Origin: Dokdonella_A sp963834755
GTDB taxonomy: Bacteria > Pseudomonadota > Gammaproteobacteria > Xanthomonadales > Rhodanobacteraceae
Length of the DNA stretch: 64,000 nt
Reading direction: 5' to 3'
Assembly: GCA_963834755.1 (NCBI GenBank)
Contig: CAWICQ010000011.1
Coordinates: 186,001-250,000 of the forward strand
Shown: piece by piece, positions 46,073-55,560 of the stretch
Position numbering within the stretch: position 1 is the first letter of the stretch
Layout of the letters: every line of letters begins with the position of its first letter
Translations under genes and position numbers: made by a program
The notes under the pieces: model-generated
Seen by the model: the letters and a program-made list of their open reading frames with translations, nothing else
Told to the model about the DNA's origin: nothing
The model's database searches: none

Positions 46073-48505
46073 ATGCCGCGACCGGTCTATCGTTTCGGCG
46101 ACTGCACCATCGATCCGTCCGCGCGCGAGCTGCGCAATGCGGGCGTGCTCGCGACGCTGTCGCCGAAAGTCTTCGACTGCCTGACCTATCTCATCGAGCA
46201 TCGCGAACGCGCGGTCGGGCGCGACGAATTGATCGCGGCGGTCTGGGGCAAGGTCGACGTCACCGACACGCTGCTCGGCCAGACCGTTCTCAAGGCCCGC
46301 CGCGCGGTCGGCGATTCCGGCAACGGACAGAACGTGATCCGCACGGTTCCGCGCTTCGGCTATCGGTGGGTCGCGGAAATCGCTGTCGATGACATCGATG
46401 CCAAGTCCGCGGCGGCCGTGAGTATCGAAAGAACACTCGCGGCAGGCGCGAAGTCACCGCCGCAGCCGAGGTCCGGCGAAGCCGCCGACGAGCGATTCGC
46501 CGATACGCCACAAGAACGCGGGCGCTTTGGCGGTCAACGGATCGCCACGCTATTTGCGATCATCGCGGTGCTGCTTTGCATCGGCGCGCTGGTCTGGTTC
46601 GACCACGCGCGTCGAAACGCGACGCCCGATGCGGAACCTGCGGCGTCCGCGCAGACGAGCACCACCGCGGCCGTGCTTCCGGTGGCGGTCGACGCCAGCG
46701 ACGAATGGGCGTGGCTCCGGCTTGGATTGATGGACCTGATCGCAACGCGCTTGCGCAGCGGCGGACAGCCGGTCGTTCCGAGCGACAACGTGGTCGCGTT
46801 GATGCGCGCCGGCGTGCAAGGCGAAGGCGACGCAACACAAATCGTGAGCGGTGCGACCGGCGCGCGCTATGTCATCGCGCCGCAGATTCATCGCAATGCG
46901 AATGGCTGGACCGTCGATGTCGAGCTGCGCGCTGCCGATGGGTCGCGGCGCGACGTCCACGCGCAAGGTGCCGATCCGATCGACAGCGCGCGAATTGCGG
47001 CCGATCGCCTGCTCGCATTGCTCGGCAAGAATGCGCCGGCGCAGAGCGGCGGTGAGCTCTCGCTGGACGAGCTCGAGCAACGCACCGAAGCGGCGCTGCT
47101 GAGCGACGATTTCGTCACCGCGCGCCGTCTGGTCGAATCGGCGCCGCAGAAACGGCGTGACGCGCCGGTCATGCGGCTGCGCCTGGGCCAGATCGATTTC
47201 CGCTCGGGCCAGCTGGCGTCCGCGCGCACGGATCTCGAAGCGCTGCTCGCCGATACATCCGCAGAAAGCGATCCCGTGTTGCGCGCGCGGGCGCTGTATG
47301 CGCTCGGCGGCGTGTCGCTGCGCCAGGATCGCAACGACGATGCGGTGCGTGCGTTCGGCGAAGCGATTACGTTGACCGCGACGCGCAACGAGCCCGCGGT
47401 GCTCGGTCAGGCTTACACCGGACTTGCGGCGGCGATGGTGAATCTCGGACGCTTCGACGAGGCCGCCGACAACCTCGGCCGCGCACGCGTCGCGGTCGCG
47501 CTCGCCGGCGACACGCTCGCGCTCGCGCGCGTGGATGCAAACGAAGGCGTGCTCGACAACGCACGCGGACGTCCCTCCGAAGCGTTGCCGATCCTGGAAC
47601 GCGCCGCCGCGCGCTTCCGTCAATTCGGCGCGTTGAACGAATTGTTTCTGACGGTGGCTGCGGAGATGAAGGCGCATCTTGCGCTACTTGATCCGGCCGC
47701 GGCGCTTGCGGTCAGCGATCCCGTTTGGGCCGTGCGCGCCAAACTCGACAATCCCGGCAGCCGCACGGCGTTCGAGCTGCAGCGCGCCCGCGCTCTCGCG
47801 GAGGCGGGGCATCTCGCCGACGCGCGCGCATTGATCGACGAGCTCGATCGCGCGTCATCGCCGCAGCAGACCGGTCTTCCGGGCGATGTCGCTTCGGAAA
47901 GTGCGCGCGTCTATCTCGCCGTCGGCAACGCACAAGGCGCGATCGATGCGGCGCGGCTCGCGGTCGAACGTTTGCCGACCGTGGACGAGGCGCACGAACG
48001 GGCACGTGCCTGGCTGACCTGGAGTCGCGCGCTGCACGCCGCGGATCGCGATTCCGAAGCACGGGATCAGGTCAACGCATTCTCGCAGTGGGCTGCGACG
48101 CACCATGAAATGCCATCGGTGACGTTCCTCGCCGCGCTCGCCGCCGCCGAGCAGGCGCAGTCCGAGCACCGCCGCGAAGACGCTTACAAAAACTACAACA
48201 CCGCGCTGAGCGATGCGGAACGATGGGCGGTTCCGGCCGATCTCGCGGCCGTCGCCGTATCGTATGGAAGCAGCCTGATCGCCGATGCCGATTTCGAACG
48301 CGCGAGTGCGGTGATCGGCCGCGTCGCACGCTGGGCCGATCGCGATTTCGACTGCGCTTTGTTGCAGGCACGGCTCTATCACGCTCTCGGCCAGCGCTCG
48401 ACCTGGCAGACGGCGCTCGAGCGTGCGCGATCGCTTGCCGGCGAGCGGACCATTCCGCAGGCGCTGCTCGCTCCGCCGGAGCCGCCACGCATCGGCGCCT
48501 CGTAG
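46073..48505 (+). CDS. CadC-like wHTH transmembrane regulator with TPR-rich periplasmic part
   Basis: 810 residues. OmpR/PhoB-type winged helix at ~5-95 (FGDCTIDPSARELRNAGVLA, RDELIAAVWGKVDVTDTLLG, IRTVPRFGYRWV), one transmembrane helix at ~160-180 (ATLFAIIAVLLCIGALVWF), then a long helical region with about eight TPR-like repeats (RARALYALGGVSLRQDRNDD, AYTGLAAAMVNLGRFDEAAD, ARVYLAVGNAQGAIDAARLA). One-component sensor in the style of CadC/ToxR; no lysine-decarboxylase gene near. It may act on the flanking secreted proteins. ATG at 46073 preferred to one ten codons earlier. Confidence 0.85.
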   Translation: MPRPVYRFGDCTIDPSARELRNAGVLATLSPKVFDCLTYLIEHRERAVGRDELIAAVWGKVDVTDTLLGQTVLKARRAVGDSGNGQNVIRTVPRFGYRWVAEIAVDDIDAKSAAAVSIERTLAAGAKSPPQPRSGEAADERFADTPQERGRFGGQRIATLFAIIAVLLCIGALVWFDHARRNATPDAEPAASAQTSTTAAVLPVAVDASDEWAWLRLGLMDLIATRLRSGGQPVVPSDNVVALMRAGVQGEGDATQIVSGATGARYVIAPQIHRNANGWTVDVELRAADGSRRDVHAQGADPIDSARIAADRLLALLGKNAPAQSGGELSLDELEQRTEAALLSDDFVTARRLVESAPQKRRDAPVMRLRLGQIDFRSGQLASARTDLEALLADTSAESDPVLRARALYALGGVSLRQDRNDDAVRAFGEAITLTATRNEPAVLGQAYTGLAAAMVNLGRFDEAADNLGRARVAVALAGDTLALARVDANEGVLDNARGRPSEALPILERAAARFRQFGALNELFLTVAAEMKAHLALLDPAAALAVSDPVWAVRAKLDNPGSRTAFELQRARALAEAGHLADARALIDELDRASSPQQTGLPGDVASESARVYLAVGNAQGAIDAARLAVERLPTVDEAHERARAWLTWSRALHAADRDSEARDQVNAFSQWAATHHEMPSVTFLAALAAAEQAQSEHRREDAYKNYNTALSDAERWAVPADLAAVAVSYGSSLIADADFERASAVIGRVARWADRDFDCALLQARLYHALGQRSTWQTALERARSLAGERTIPQALLAPPEPPRIGAS

Positions 48506-48735
48506 CCGACGCAGGTCGCCTGCGGCATCGGGGCCGGCCGAAGCGCCCTCGCCACCGAATCCGCGACCCTTTAAAAATCAGTCGGTTGCGTGGCATTCAC
48601 GCCGCGCGAGCGCGCCGCGAATGAAGCGCGAGCGCGAAATCGGCAAAAGCCCATCAGAGTGCGCCCCCTGCCGGCGCCGGCGATAGCGCGGGCCATACGG
48701 CGTTCCGTCGTCAACACCAACCCGACCAGGTGCCC

Positions 48736-49797
48736 ATGCGCGTTCTTGCTGTTTCTTCCGTCCTTTCCGTTGCGGTTTGCTCCTACGCGAACGCGTCGGG
48801 CACGTTCATCGCACTCGATACGCCGAACGTCCAGATCACCAAGCTTTCATCGGACGGCACGTACGCCGTCGGCACGACGTTCTCGCTCAATGGCTTCCGC
48901 TGGACGGCGAGCACCGGTGCCGAAGAGCTGTTGCCCGAGCTCGACGTCGCGCTTGGAATCAACAATTCCGGCACCGTCGCCGGCGCGATTCCGGAAAACG
49001 GCGGCTCGGCGAACGGCGGCCGCGATCTCGGCGCCTACCTCGCCGTCGGAGACGCGCCGACCGAGCTTACGAATCCGCTGCAGACGAATTCGAACGGTTA
49101 CGACATCTCCGATGACGGTACCGTGGTCGGGCTTTCCTTCAACGACAGCTTCGTAGGTGCCGCGGTGGCATTCGTCTGGACCGCAGCCGAGGGCATGACC
49201 GCGCTGCCGGTGAATCGCCCCGACAACTATTCGCGCGCGAACGTGATCAGTGCGGACGGCCACGTGATCGCCGGCTGGAACGATCAGGACGACGGGTATC
49301 GCACCGCCGTGGTCTGGCAGGATCGCGTTCCGCTCGACATCGCCGACGCGGACGGCCTCGCAGTCGGCGAAGCCGATGGCACCAACGCCGACGGCAGCTT
49401 CGTCGTCGGCTCGAACTACACCGACATCAACGGCATCAGCGGCTCGTGGCGCTGGAGCGCGGCGAGCGGTGAAGTCATGATGATTCCCGACATGACGTTC
49501 GCGTTCGGCGTCAGCGCCGACGGCAACACGGTCGTCGGCAACACCGGCTTCTTCGACAACCCGCCGCGCGCCGCGATGATCTGGCGCCAAGGCATCGGCA
49601 CGATGCTGCTCGCGGACTACCTCGCCGAACAAGGCATCGAAGTTCCGGACGGCTGGGACCTGAGCGGCGGACTCGGCGGCATTTCCGGCGACGCGACCGT
49701 GCTCGGCGGCTGGGGCTCCGGCCCGACCGCGACCCAGTCCTACATCATCCGCATCGACGGCAACGACGCGATCTTCGCGGATGGATTCGACAGCTAA
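48736..49797 (+). CDS. secreted HAF-type repeat protein with C-terminal IFADGFD motif
   Basis: 353 residues with signal peptide (MRVLAVSSVLSVAVCSYANA). Repeats of the extracellular HAF/beta-propeller kind: ISDDGTVVGLSFN, ISADGHVIAGWNDQ, NADGSFVVGSNY, VSADGNTVVGNTG, each followed by a Trp (AFVWTAAEGM, AVVWQD, SWRWSAASGE, AMIWRQG). Ends NDAIFADGFDS. The block LPVNRPDNYSRANVISADGH is shared with the next gene, showing the two are paralogues. Function unknown. Confidence 0.78.
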   Translation: MRVLAVSSVLSVAVCSYANASGTFIALDTPNVQITKLSSDGTYAVGTTFSLNGFRWTASTGAEELLPELDVALGINNSGTVAGAIPENGGSANGGRDLGAYLAVGDAPTELTNPLQTNSNGYDISDDGTVVGLSFNDSFVGAAVAFVWTAAEGMTALPVNRPDNYSRANVISADGHVIAGWNDQDDGYRTAVVWQDRVPLDIADADGLAVGEADGTNADGSFVVGSNYTDINGISGSWRWSAASGEVMMIPDMTFAFGVSADGNTVVGNTGFFDNPPRAAMIWRQGIGTMLLADYLAEQGIEVPDGWDLSGGLGGISGDATVLGGWGSGPTATQSYIIRIDGNDAIFADGFDS

Positions 49798-49893
49798 ACA
49801 CTCATCGAAAAACACCGGGCGTTGTCGACCGCAATAGCGATTCGTCGTTCGCGCGCCCTTCGCTCCTCCACCCACCACTTCCGAGAAAAACGC

Positions 49894-51552
49894 ATGCGCA
49901 CTTCGACCTGCGCGGGTCTTGTCCTCGCGCTTCTTGCCGGCCACGCAACGGCCGGAACGTTCCACACCGTTGGCCTCCCCAACGACCAGCTCACCAGCCT
50001 TTCCCACAATGGCCGCATCGCCGGCGGCATCAATGGCGGCGGGACCGCGTGGCGCTGGAACAAGGATAGCGGCCGGGTCCTGATGACCGGCTTCCTCTCC
50101 ACCAACGGCATGGACTCATGGGCCCAGCCGGTCGCTGGCGCCTATTCGCCCGACAACAACGTCGCCGACGCGGTTGCCGCGCTCTACTACTCGAACAGCG
50201 ATCTGGTCGGCGGACCGGTCGTCATCGGTGGCTATCCCGGCACCGGCGGCGGCTACGGCCAGGGCATCAGCGAAGCGTATGGCGTGTCCGATGACGCCGT
50301 CGCGGTCGGCCTTGCCTACGACGAGACCAATAATCCCATCGCGTTCCGCTGGACGGCCGATGAGGGCATGACGCGCCTTCCGGTCAATCGTCCGGACACG
50401 TTCTCGCGCGCCAATGGCATCAGCCGTGACGGCAGCACGATCTTCGGATGGAACGATCAGGAAGACGGCTACCGCTCGGGCGTGATCTGGCGGAACGGCC
50501 AGGTCATCGACCTGACCGACAACCTCGGCAATCCGATCGGCGAAGCCCTGGCCGCATCCGGCGACGGCAGCGTCGTGGTCGGCACCGGCTACAACACCGC
50601 CAACGGCAACGAGGCCTGGCGCTGGACCGCGGCGGCCGGCGTGCAGCCGATCGGCGTCATAACGGGCGCACCCGCTTCGGTTCGGCAGATCAATGCCAAC
50701 CGTCAGAACAGCCGGTCGCAGATCGGCGTGCGCAGCGAGCGCGTTGACGTCCGCCGCGGCACCAGCCCCGACGGCTTCTTCTTCCCGCAGGCCTATGCGT
50801 TCGCGGTGAGCGACGACGGCAAGGTCGTTCTCGGCGCCAGCGGCGCGGGGTTTGCCCGCGAGGCAACCATCTGGACGCCGAGCGGCGGCATGCAGTTTCT
50901 GTCGAGCTACGCGCCGGCGCACGGCGTGACGATTCCTCAGGGATGGGACATGAACAGCGCCCTGGCGGTTTCCGCCGATGGCCTGACCGTTGCCGGCTGG
51001 GGCTTCACCCCGAGCGCCGTCGGCTCGTTCATCGTCGATCTGCGTGCGGACCGCACCTACGACGGCCGCCTCGTGGCGCACGGCACCGTCGACGGCAACA
51101 ACCTGCAGAGCGGCCCGTTCGCGGGCGTCCCGGCCGGCACGCCGGTCACGATGGTGTTCCGCCTGTCGCAGGACGGCACCGAGCTTCAACCGGGCGAGGA
51201 CACTGCCTATCCGATGATCGTCCCGAGCTTCAAGATCACGGCCGGCAGCGCCACCGACACGCTCATGGCGGACCCGAATGCGGTCGTTGACATCACCAAC
51301 GATTTCCCGCTGTCGGACGGCATCCACTTGTTCGGCACGCCGCTGACGGGCGGCAACACGCTCGCGTTCGAGGTGTTCAATCCGGGCGGCGACATGTTCG
51401 ATTCGGACGATCTCAACCGCATCAACCGCACGTTCGGACCGGAGTTCTTCGAGAAGGTCGCGTGGTCGGTATCCCAGGGGTTCCGCAGCATGGACATCGT
51501 GCTCGACTCCGTGACCATCAGCGATTTCAAGCCGACCGTCAGCTCGCACTGA
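49894..51552 (+). CDS. secreted HAF-type repeat protein, paralogue with extra C-terminal domain
   Basis: 552 residues. Signal peptide MRTSTCAGLVLALLAGHATA; HAF-like repeats to ~residue 375 (VSDDAVAVGLAYDE, ISRDGSTIFGWNDQEDGYRS, ASGDGSVVVGTGYN, VSDDGKVVLGASGA, VSADGLTVAGWGFT). A distinct C-terminal domain (~385-552) begins DLRADRTYDGRLVAHGTVDG and holds beta-rich sequence ending SDFKPTVSSH, with no IFADGFD ending. A GC hairpin terminator follows. Confidence 0.77.
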   Translation: MRTSTCAGLVLALLAGHATAGTFHTVGLPNDQLTSLSHNGRIAGGINGGGTAWRWNKDSGRVLMTGFLSTNGMDSWAQPVAGAYSPDNNVADAVAALYYSNSDLVGGPVVIGGYPGTGGGYGQGISEAYGVSDDAVAVGLAYDETNNPIAFRWTADEGMTRLPVNRPDTFSRANGISRDGSTIFGWNDQEDGYRSGVIWRNGQVIDLTDNLGNPIGEALAASGDGSVVVGTGYNTANGNEAWRWTAAAGVQPIGVITGAPASVRQINANRQNSRSQIGVRSERVDVRRGTSPDGFFFPQAYAFAVSDDGKVVLGASGAGFAREATIWTPSGGMQFLSSYAPAHGVTIPQGWDMNSALAVSADGLTVAGWGFTPSAVGSFIVDLRADRTYDGRLVAHGTVDGNNLQSGPFAGVPAGTPVTMVFRLSQDGTELQPGEDTAYPMIVPSFKITAGSATDTLMADPNAVVDITNDFPLSDGIHLFGTPLTGGNTLAFEVFNPGGDMFDSDDLNRINRTFGPEFFEKVAWSVSQGFRSMDIVLDSVTISDFKPTVSSH

Positions 51553-51605
51553 AATCAGTCACCCCATTTTTCGCATCGAGGCTCCCTCCTCACAATGCGA
51601 AATCC

Positions 51606-51632
51606 GCGGGCCGGTGCTTGTTGCCGGCCCGC
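51606..51632 (+). terminator. GC-rich hairpin after the second HAF-type gene
   Basis: GCGGGCCGG, 9-base loop, CCGGCCCGC, then ATTCGTTT. Perfect stem; the T-tract is weak. Confidence 0.7.
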
Positions 51633-51669
51633 ATTCGTTTCTGCGCTGCGTGTTTGCGACAATCGCGCG

Positions 51670-52443
51670 GTGATTGCGCTGATCGACAGCCACAGCCACA
51701 TCGACACCGCCGGGTTCGACGTCGATCGGGATGATGTCCTCCGTCGCGCCCGTGCTAGCGGCGTGACGCGGCAGATCGTGCCGGCGATTGCGCTACCTGG
51801 TTTTTCCAAACTGCGTGACCTGTGCAACGCCGAACGCGGTCTGCATCCGGCGTACGGTCTGCATCCGATGTATCTCGACGCGCACGAGCCGGAACATCTC
51901 GCCGAGCTTGCCGACTGGATCGCGCACGAGCGGCCCGTCGCGGTCGGCGAATGCGGCCTCGATTTCTACATCGAGGATCTCGACCGGGATACGCAATATG
52001 CGTATCTCGATCGTCAGCTCGAGCTCGCGCGCGAATTCGATCTGCCGCTGATCCTGCACGCGCGGCGCGCGTTCGACGAAATCGCGGCGGCGCTCCGTCG
52101 CGTCGGCGGCCTGCGCGGCGTCGTGCACAGCTTCTCGGGCAGCGAGGAGCAGGCGCGGCAGCTCTGGAAGCTCGGATTCCACATCGGCATCGGCGGTCCC
52201 ATTACGTACGAACGCGCGCAGCGGCTGCGCGCGCTGGTCGCGTCGATGCCGATCGAATGGTTATTGCTCGAAACTGATTCGCCGGATCAGCCGCTGTCAG
52301 GCCATCGCGGTCAGCGCAACGAACCGGCGCATCTCGGCGAGGTGCTGAATGTTGTTGCTGAATTGCGCGGCGAATCGCGCGAAGGTGTCGCGGCGGCGAC
52401 GACGGCGAATGCTGAGCGATTGTTTGGGCTTGCGAATCGCTGA
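51670..52443 (+). CDS. tatD: TatD-family metal-dependent hydrolase
   Basis: 257 residues from GTG 51670 (VIALIDSHSHID). TIM-barrel metal ligands: SHSHID at the N-terminus, Glu in VGECGLDFY, His in PLILHARRAFDE, His in GVVHSFSGSEEQA, Asp in LLLETDSPDQPL. TatD proteins are 3'-5' nucleases in DNA repair and turnover. A longer frame from 51595 would include the terminator and is rejected. Confidence 0.9.
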   Translation: MIALIDSHSHIDTAGFDVDRDDVLRRARASGVTRQIVPAIALPGFSKLRDLCNAERGLHPAYGLHPMYLDAHEPEHLAELADWIAHERPVAVGECGLDFYIEDLDRDTQYAYLDRQLELAREFDLPLILHARRAFDEIAAALRRVGGLRGVVHSFSGSEEQARQLWKLGFHIGIGGPITYERAQRLRALVASMPIEWLLLETDSPDQPLSGHRGQRNEPAHLGEVLNVVAELRGESREGVAAATTANAERLFGLANR

Positions 52444-52450
52444 AGGTGAA

Positions 52451-52494
52451 CCCTTCTCCCGCGAGCGGGAGAAGGTCCCGGCAGGCGGATGAGG
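52451..52494. repeat. REP-like unit after tatD
   Basis: CCCTTCTCCCGCGAGCGGGA, GAAGGTCCCGGCAGGCGGATGAGG; stem TTCTCCCGC-GA-GCGGGAGAA. Lies between the convergent tatD and tcdA genes, where it may act as a shared terminator. Confidence 0.75.
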
Positions 52495-52525
52495 AAGCTC
52501 GAGCCCGGCCTGCGCACCGACGCGA

Positions 52526-53317
52526 TCAAACATCCTCACGCAACAACCGCTTGATCGCGCGCGAGACCGCGGCGAACGCAAACGCCGCGGTGACGTGCGT
52601 CGCAGCGCCCAGGCCACCGCCGCAATCGAGCTTGAAACCGCCATCGCTGCTTTCGGGTCGCGTCCCGCACACGCTGCCGTCCGCTTGGGGATAACGAACA
52701 TTCTCGAGCGAATAGACCGCCTGCACGCCGAAATAGCGCTTCGGGCCGCGCGGGAAACGAAAATCCTCGCGCAGCTTCTTGCGGATCAGCGCGAGCATCG
52801 CGTCGTGCTCGGTCTTGGATAAATCGCGCACCGTGACCAGCGTCGGATCCGTGCGTCCGCCCGCGGAGCCCGAGACGATCAACGGAATTTTGCGCCGGCG
52901 GCACCACGCGATCATCTCGACCTTGACGCGAAACGCATCGCAGCAGTCGAGCACGATGTCGTAGCCTCGCCCAAGCAGGTCATCGAGATTGGCCGAGGTC
53001 AGAAATTGCGCGATCGGATCGACCTGAATCGCGGGATTGATCGCGCGGGCGCGCGCGGCCATGACGTCGACCTTTGGCCGACCGTACTCGCCTTCGAGCG
53101 CGTGCAGCTGGCGATTGGTGTTGCCGAGACAGACGTCATCCCCGTCGATCAGCGTGAGGTGCCCGACGCCGCTGCGCGCCAGTGCTTCGACCGCCCACGA
53201 ACCGACACCGCCGATGCCGACGATGCACACATGCGCCGTCGACAGGCGCGCCGCGCTGCCGACGCCATACAGGCGATCGATGCCGCGAAAACGTTCGTCG
53301 ATGGTCGGCTGGTCCAT
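52526..53317 (-). CDS. tcdA: tRNA threonylcarbamoyladenosine dehydratase TcdA
   Basis: 263-residue E1-like (ThiF/MoeB) enzyme that cyclises t6A to ct6A in tRNA. RFRGIDRLYGVGSAARL start, nucleotide motif GIGGVGSWAVEALARSG, LIDGDDVCLGNTNRQ, VLDCCDAFRVK with the Cys pair, KTEHDAMLALIRKKLR, VYSLENVRYP. ATG at 53317 (MDQPTIDERF). Upstream open frame not supported. Confidence 0.93.
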   Translation of the reverse strand: MDQPTIDERFRGIDRLYGVGSAARLSTAHVCIVGIGGVGSWAVEALARSGVGHLTLIDGDDVCLGNTNRQLHALEGEYGRPKVDVMAARARAINPAIQVDPIAQFLTSANLDDLLGRGYDIVLDCCDAFRVKVEMIAWCRRRKIPLIVSGSAGGRTDPTLVTVRDLSKTEHDAMLALIRKKLREDFRFPRGPKRYFGVQAVYSLENVRYPQADGSVCGTRPESSDGGFKLDCGGGLGAATHVTAAFAFAAVSRAIKRLLREDV

Positions 53318-53462
53318 GCGGGCGCGGAGGTTAGCACCGAGCGGCGCGGGTGAGTATTTACCCCGCTTCGGCATTTCGACGCCCAAAATGGCGCCGGGGT
53401 CTTGAGATGCGAGCGGCGGATCAGCATCGTAGCGTCCGGCGACCATTCGGGACGATCGGAAC

Positions 53463-53852
53463 ATGCGCTATCTCGTCTGCCTCATCGGCGGCGCGCTGCT
53501 CGGCGCGCTACTCGCGTTGACCATTTCGAGCATCCTGCGCGAACGCGATGCGTGGCCACGCGCGGTGATGACGGTCATGCAGCACGAGGTCGGCCGTGCG
53601 CGCGATCTGGTTCACGCCGGTCAATGCACGACGCCGACGGCGGCGGCGGCGGTGCACCTCGATCTCATGTCGAAGGACATCGAGCCGGCGCTTCTGGCGC
53701 CGGGCGCCCATGATCGGGTGTTCTCGCGGTATGCCGCGGATCTGCAAAAGGCGATCGCGGCATTCGTTGTGGCCGGCGACTGCCCCTCCCGCGGTGCGGC
53801 GCTGACGCAGATTTCGAATGCCTGCGACGCCTGCCATCGCGATTACAAATAG
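53463..53852 (+). CDS. membrane-anchored c'-type cytochrome
   Basis: 129 residues. N-terminal helix (YLVCLIGGALLGALLALTIS) acting as signal anchor, a helical bundle (AVMTVMQHEVGRARDLVHAG, ADLQKAIAAFVVAGDC), and the heme motif CDACH in ISNACDACHRDYK at the very C-terminus, as in cytochrome c'. Extra Cys at the QCTT and GDCPS positions could form a disulfide. Partner unknown. Confidence 0.82.
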   Translation: MRYLVCLIGGALLGALLALTISSILRERDAWPRAVMTVMQHEVGRARDLVHAGQCTTPTAAAAVHLDLMSKDIEPALLAPGAHDRVFSRYAADLQKAIAAFVVAGDCPSRGAALTQISNACDACHRDYK

Positions 53853-53912
53853 GCGGTATCGGACGATTGGCGCGAATGGCTCAGGCCGCACGCCGGCGTT
53901 GTCTTGCTTTCA

Positions 53913-53938
53913 ATTTCAGTACTGCGTAGTATTGAAAT
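53913..53938. promoter_or_regulatory. dyad operator upstream of the efflux operon
   Basis: ATTTCAGTACT-GCGT-AGTATTGAAAT, 11-bp arms with one mismatch, 151 bp before the outer-membrane factor gene. The core TACTGCGTAGTA is the size of a TetR or MarR operator. No regulator gene is nearby. Confidence 0.65.
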
Positions 53939-54089
53939 AGATCGCTTCAGGCGCGGTGTCGCATCATGGAAACCGCGTGCGACGTGTCCACATGTTTTCG
54001 CAAGCCCTGTTTTCGCAAGAAATAACAGTCGTTTGGAGCTCAAACCTCGCGTTCTTGCGCAACTCAACGCTTCCCTGAAAACGCCCCAA

Positions 54090-55550
54090 ATGTCGCTCTC
54101 CAAGATCGCGCGATGGATCGTGCCGCTGGCTGCCTTGCTGGCGGCCTGCTCTATTCCGCCCAAACCGGATACGCCGCCGCTTCGCGATGCCGCGCCGCTC
54201 GACGGCGTACCGACGCGGGCCGGCGACGCGTGGCCTGCCGCCGATTGGTGGAAGCGCTACGGCGACGAACAACTCGACGCGCTCGAAGGCAAGGCGTTGC
54301 AGGGAGCGCCTTCGCTCGACGAGGCGAGCGCACGCTTCGGCACGGCCGAAAAAGCCATCGACATTGCGCGCGCCGAAGCCGGCATCAGCCTCGACGGGAA
54401 TGTGCAATATCAGCGTCAAAAGCTCAGCGAGCACGGGCTGATCCCGCCGTCGTTCCTCGGCTTCACCTGGTACAGCCAGGCCGACCTCGGCGTGCAGTTC
54501 AAGTACGACTTCGATTTCTGGGGCAAACAGCGCGCAGCGATCGAAGCGGCCGTCGACGAAGCGCGTGCATCCGAGGCCGAGCGCGCCGCGGCCGTGCTGA
54601 TGCTCACCAGCGCTGTCGCCGACACCTATTTCAGCTGGCAGGCCGATCAGGCGCGTCTCGCGCTGATGGAACAACTCGTCACAACACTCGAGCGCAATCT
54701 CAAGATCGCCGATCTTCGCGTCGCGCACGAGATCGATGCGCCGGACGCGCTGTACGAAGCGCGCACGCGGCTCGCCGGTGCGCGCGAGCAACGAGAAGTG
54801 TTCGCGGGATCGGCCAAGATCCGACTCGCCGCACTCGCCGCCTTGCTCGGCGTCGCGCCGTCGGATGTGCCGGCGCTCGCGCCCAAGCCGCTGCCGACGA
54901 TCGAAGTCGTTCTGCCCGAAAATGCCAGCGTCGACCTCCTCGCGCGCCGGCCCGATATCGCCGCAAGCCGCTGGCGGGTCGAAGCCGCGCTGCGTCATGT
55001 CGATCAGGCGCGCGCCGAGTTCTATCCGGATGTCAGCATCAGCGCGCTGGTCGGCTTGTCGTCGATCGACATGGACAAGATATTCACCGGCGGCAGCCGC
55101 GTATTCAATGTCGGCCCGGCGATTCACCTGCCGATCTTCGAAGGCGGACGCATCAAGGCACGTTTCGGCGCATCGCAGGCGCAGCTCGATGCAGCGGCGG
55201 CGCAGTACGACAGCGTTGTCGTCGCTGCCGCGCAAGATGCCGCTACGCAGGCATTGACCGCGCAGCAGATCCAAGCGCGGCGCCGCGAACGCGCGACCCA
55301 AGTCGCGGCCAGCGAAGCATTGCAGCAGACGGCGAGCGCGCGATCCAGGCGCGGCATCGGCGACGATCGCAGCGTGCTCGCCGCGCAAGCCGAAGTGCTG
55401 CAGCAGCGCGATGCGGCAACTGCGCTGCACGCGCAGGCGATCTCGTCCGACATCGCGCTGACCAAGGCGCTCGGCGGCGGATATCGGTTTGCCGGCACGA
55501 AGGCGTCTCCAGACTCAGGGCCGTCCGTCTCACAAGCTCGTTCCCAATAA
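54090..55550 (+). CDS. NodT-family outer membrane efflux lipoprotein
   Basis: 486 residues, TolC-like channel. Lipoprotein signal MSLSKIARWIVPLAALLAAC. Two OEP repeats with DWWKRYGDEQLDALEGKAL, ADLGVQFKYDFDFWGKQRAA, ARRPDIAASRWRVEAALRHV, FNVGPAIHLPIFEGGRIKAR. First gene of a tripartite exporter with emrA and emrB. Start at 54090 by the lipobox; the longer open frame starts inside the operator. Confidence 0.92.
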   Translation: MSLSKIARWIVPLAALLAACSIPPKPDTPPLRDAAPLDGVPTRAGDAWPAADWWKRYGDEQLDALEGKALQGAPSLDEASARFGTAEKAIDIARAEAGISLDGNVQYQRQKLSEHGLIPPSFLGFTWYSQADLGVQFKYDFDFWGKQRAAIEAAVDEARASEAERAAAVLMLTSAVADTYFSWQADQARLALMEQLVTTLERNLKIADLRVAHEIDAPDALYEARTRLAGAREQREVFAGSAKIRLAALAALLGVAPSDVPALAPKPLPTIEVVLPENASVDLLARRPDIAASRWRVEAALRHVDQARAEFYPDVSISALVGLSSIDMDKIFTGGSRVFNVGPAIHLPIFEGGRIKARFGASQAQLDAAAAQYDSVVVAAAQDAATQALTAQQIQARRRERATQVAASEALQQTASARSRRGIGDDRSVLAAQAEVLQQRDAATALHAQAISSDIALTKALGGGYRFAGTKASPDSGPSVSQARSQ

Positions 55551-55560
55551 GCGAATTCCA

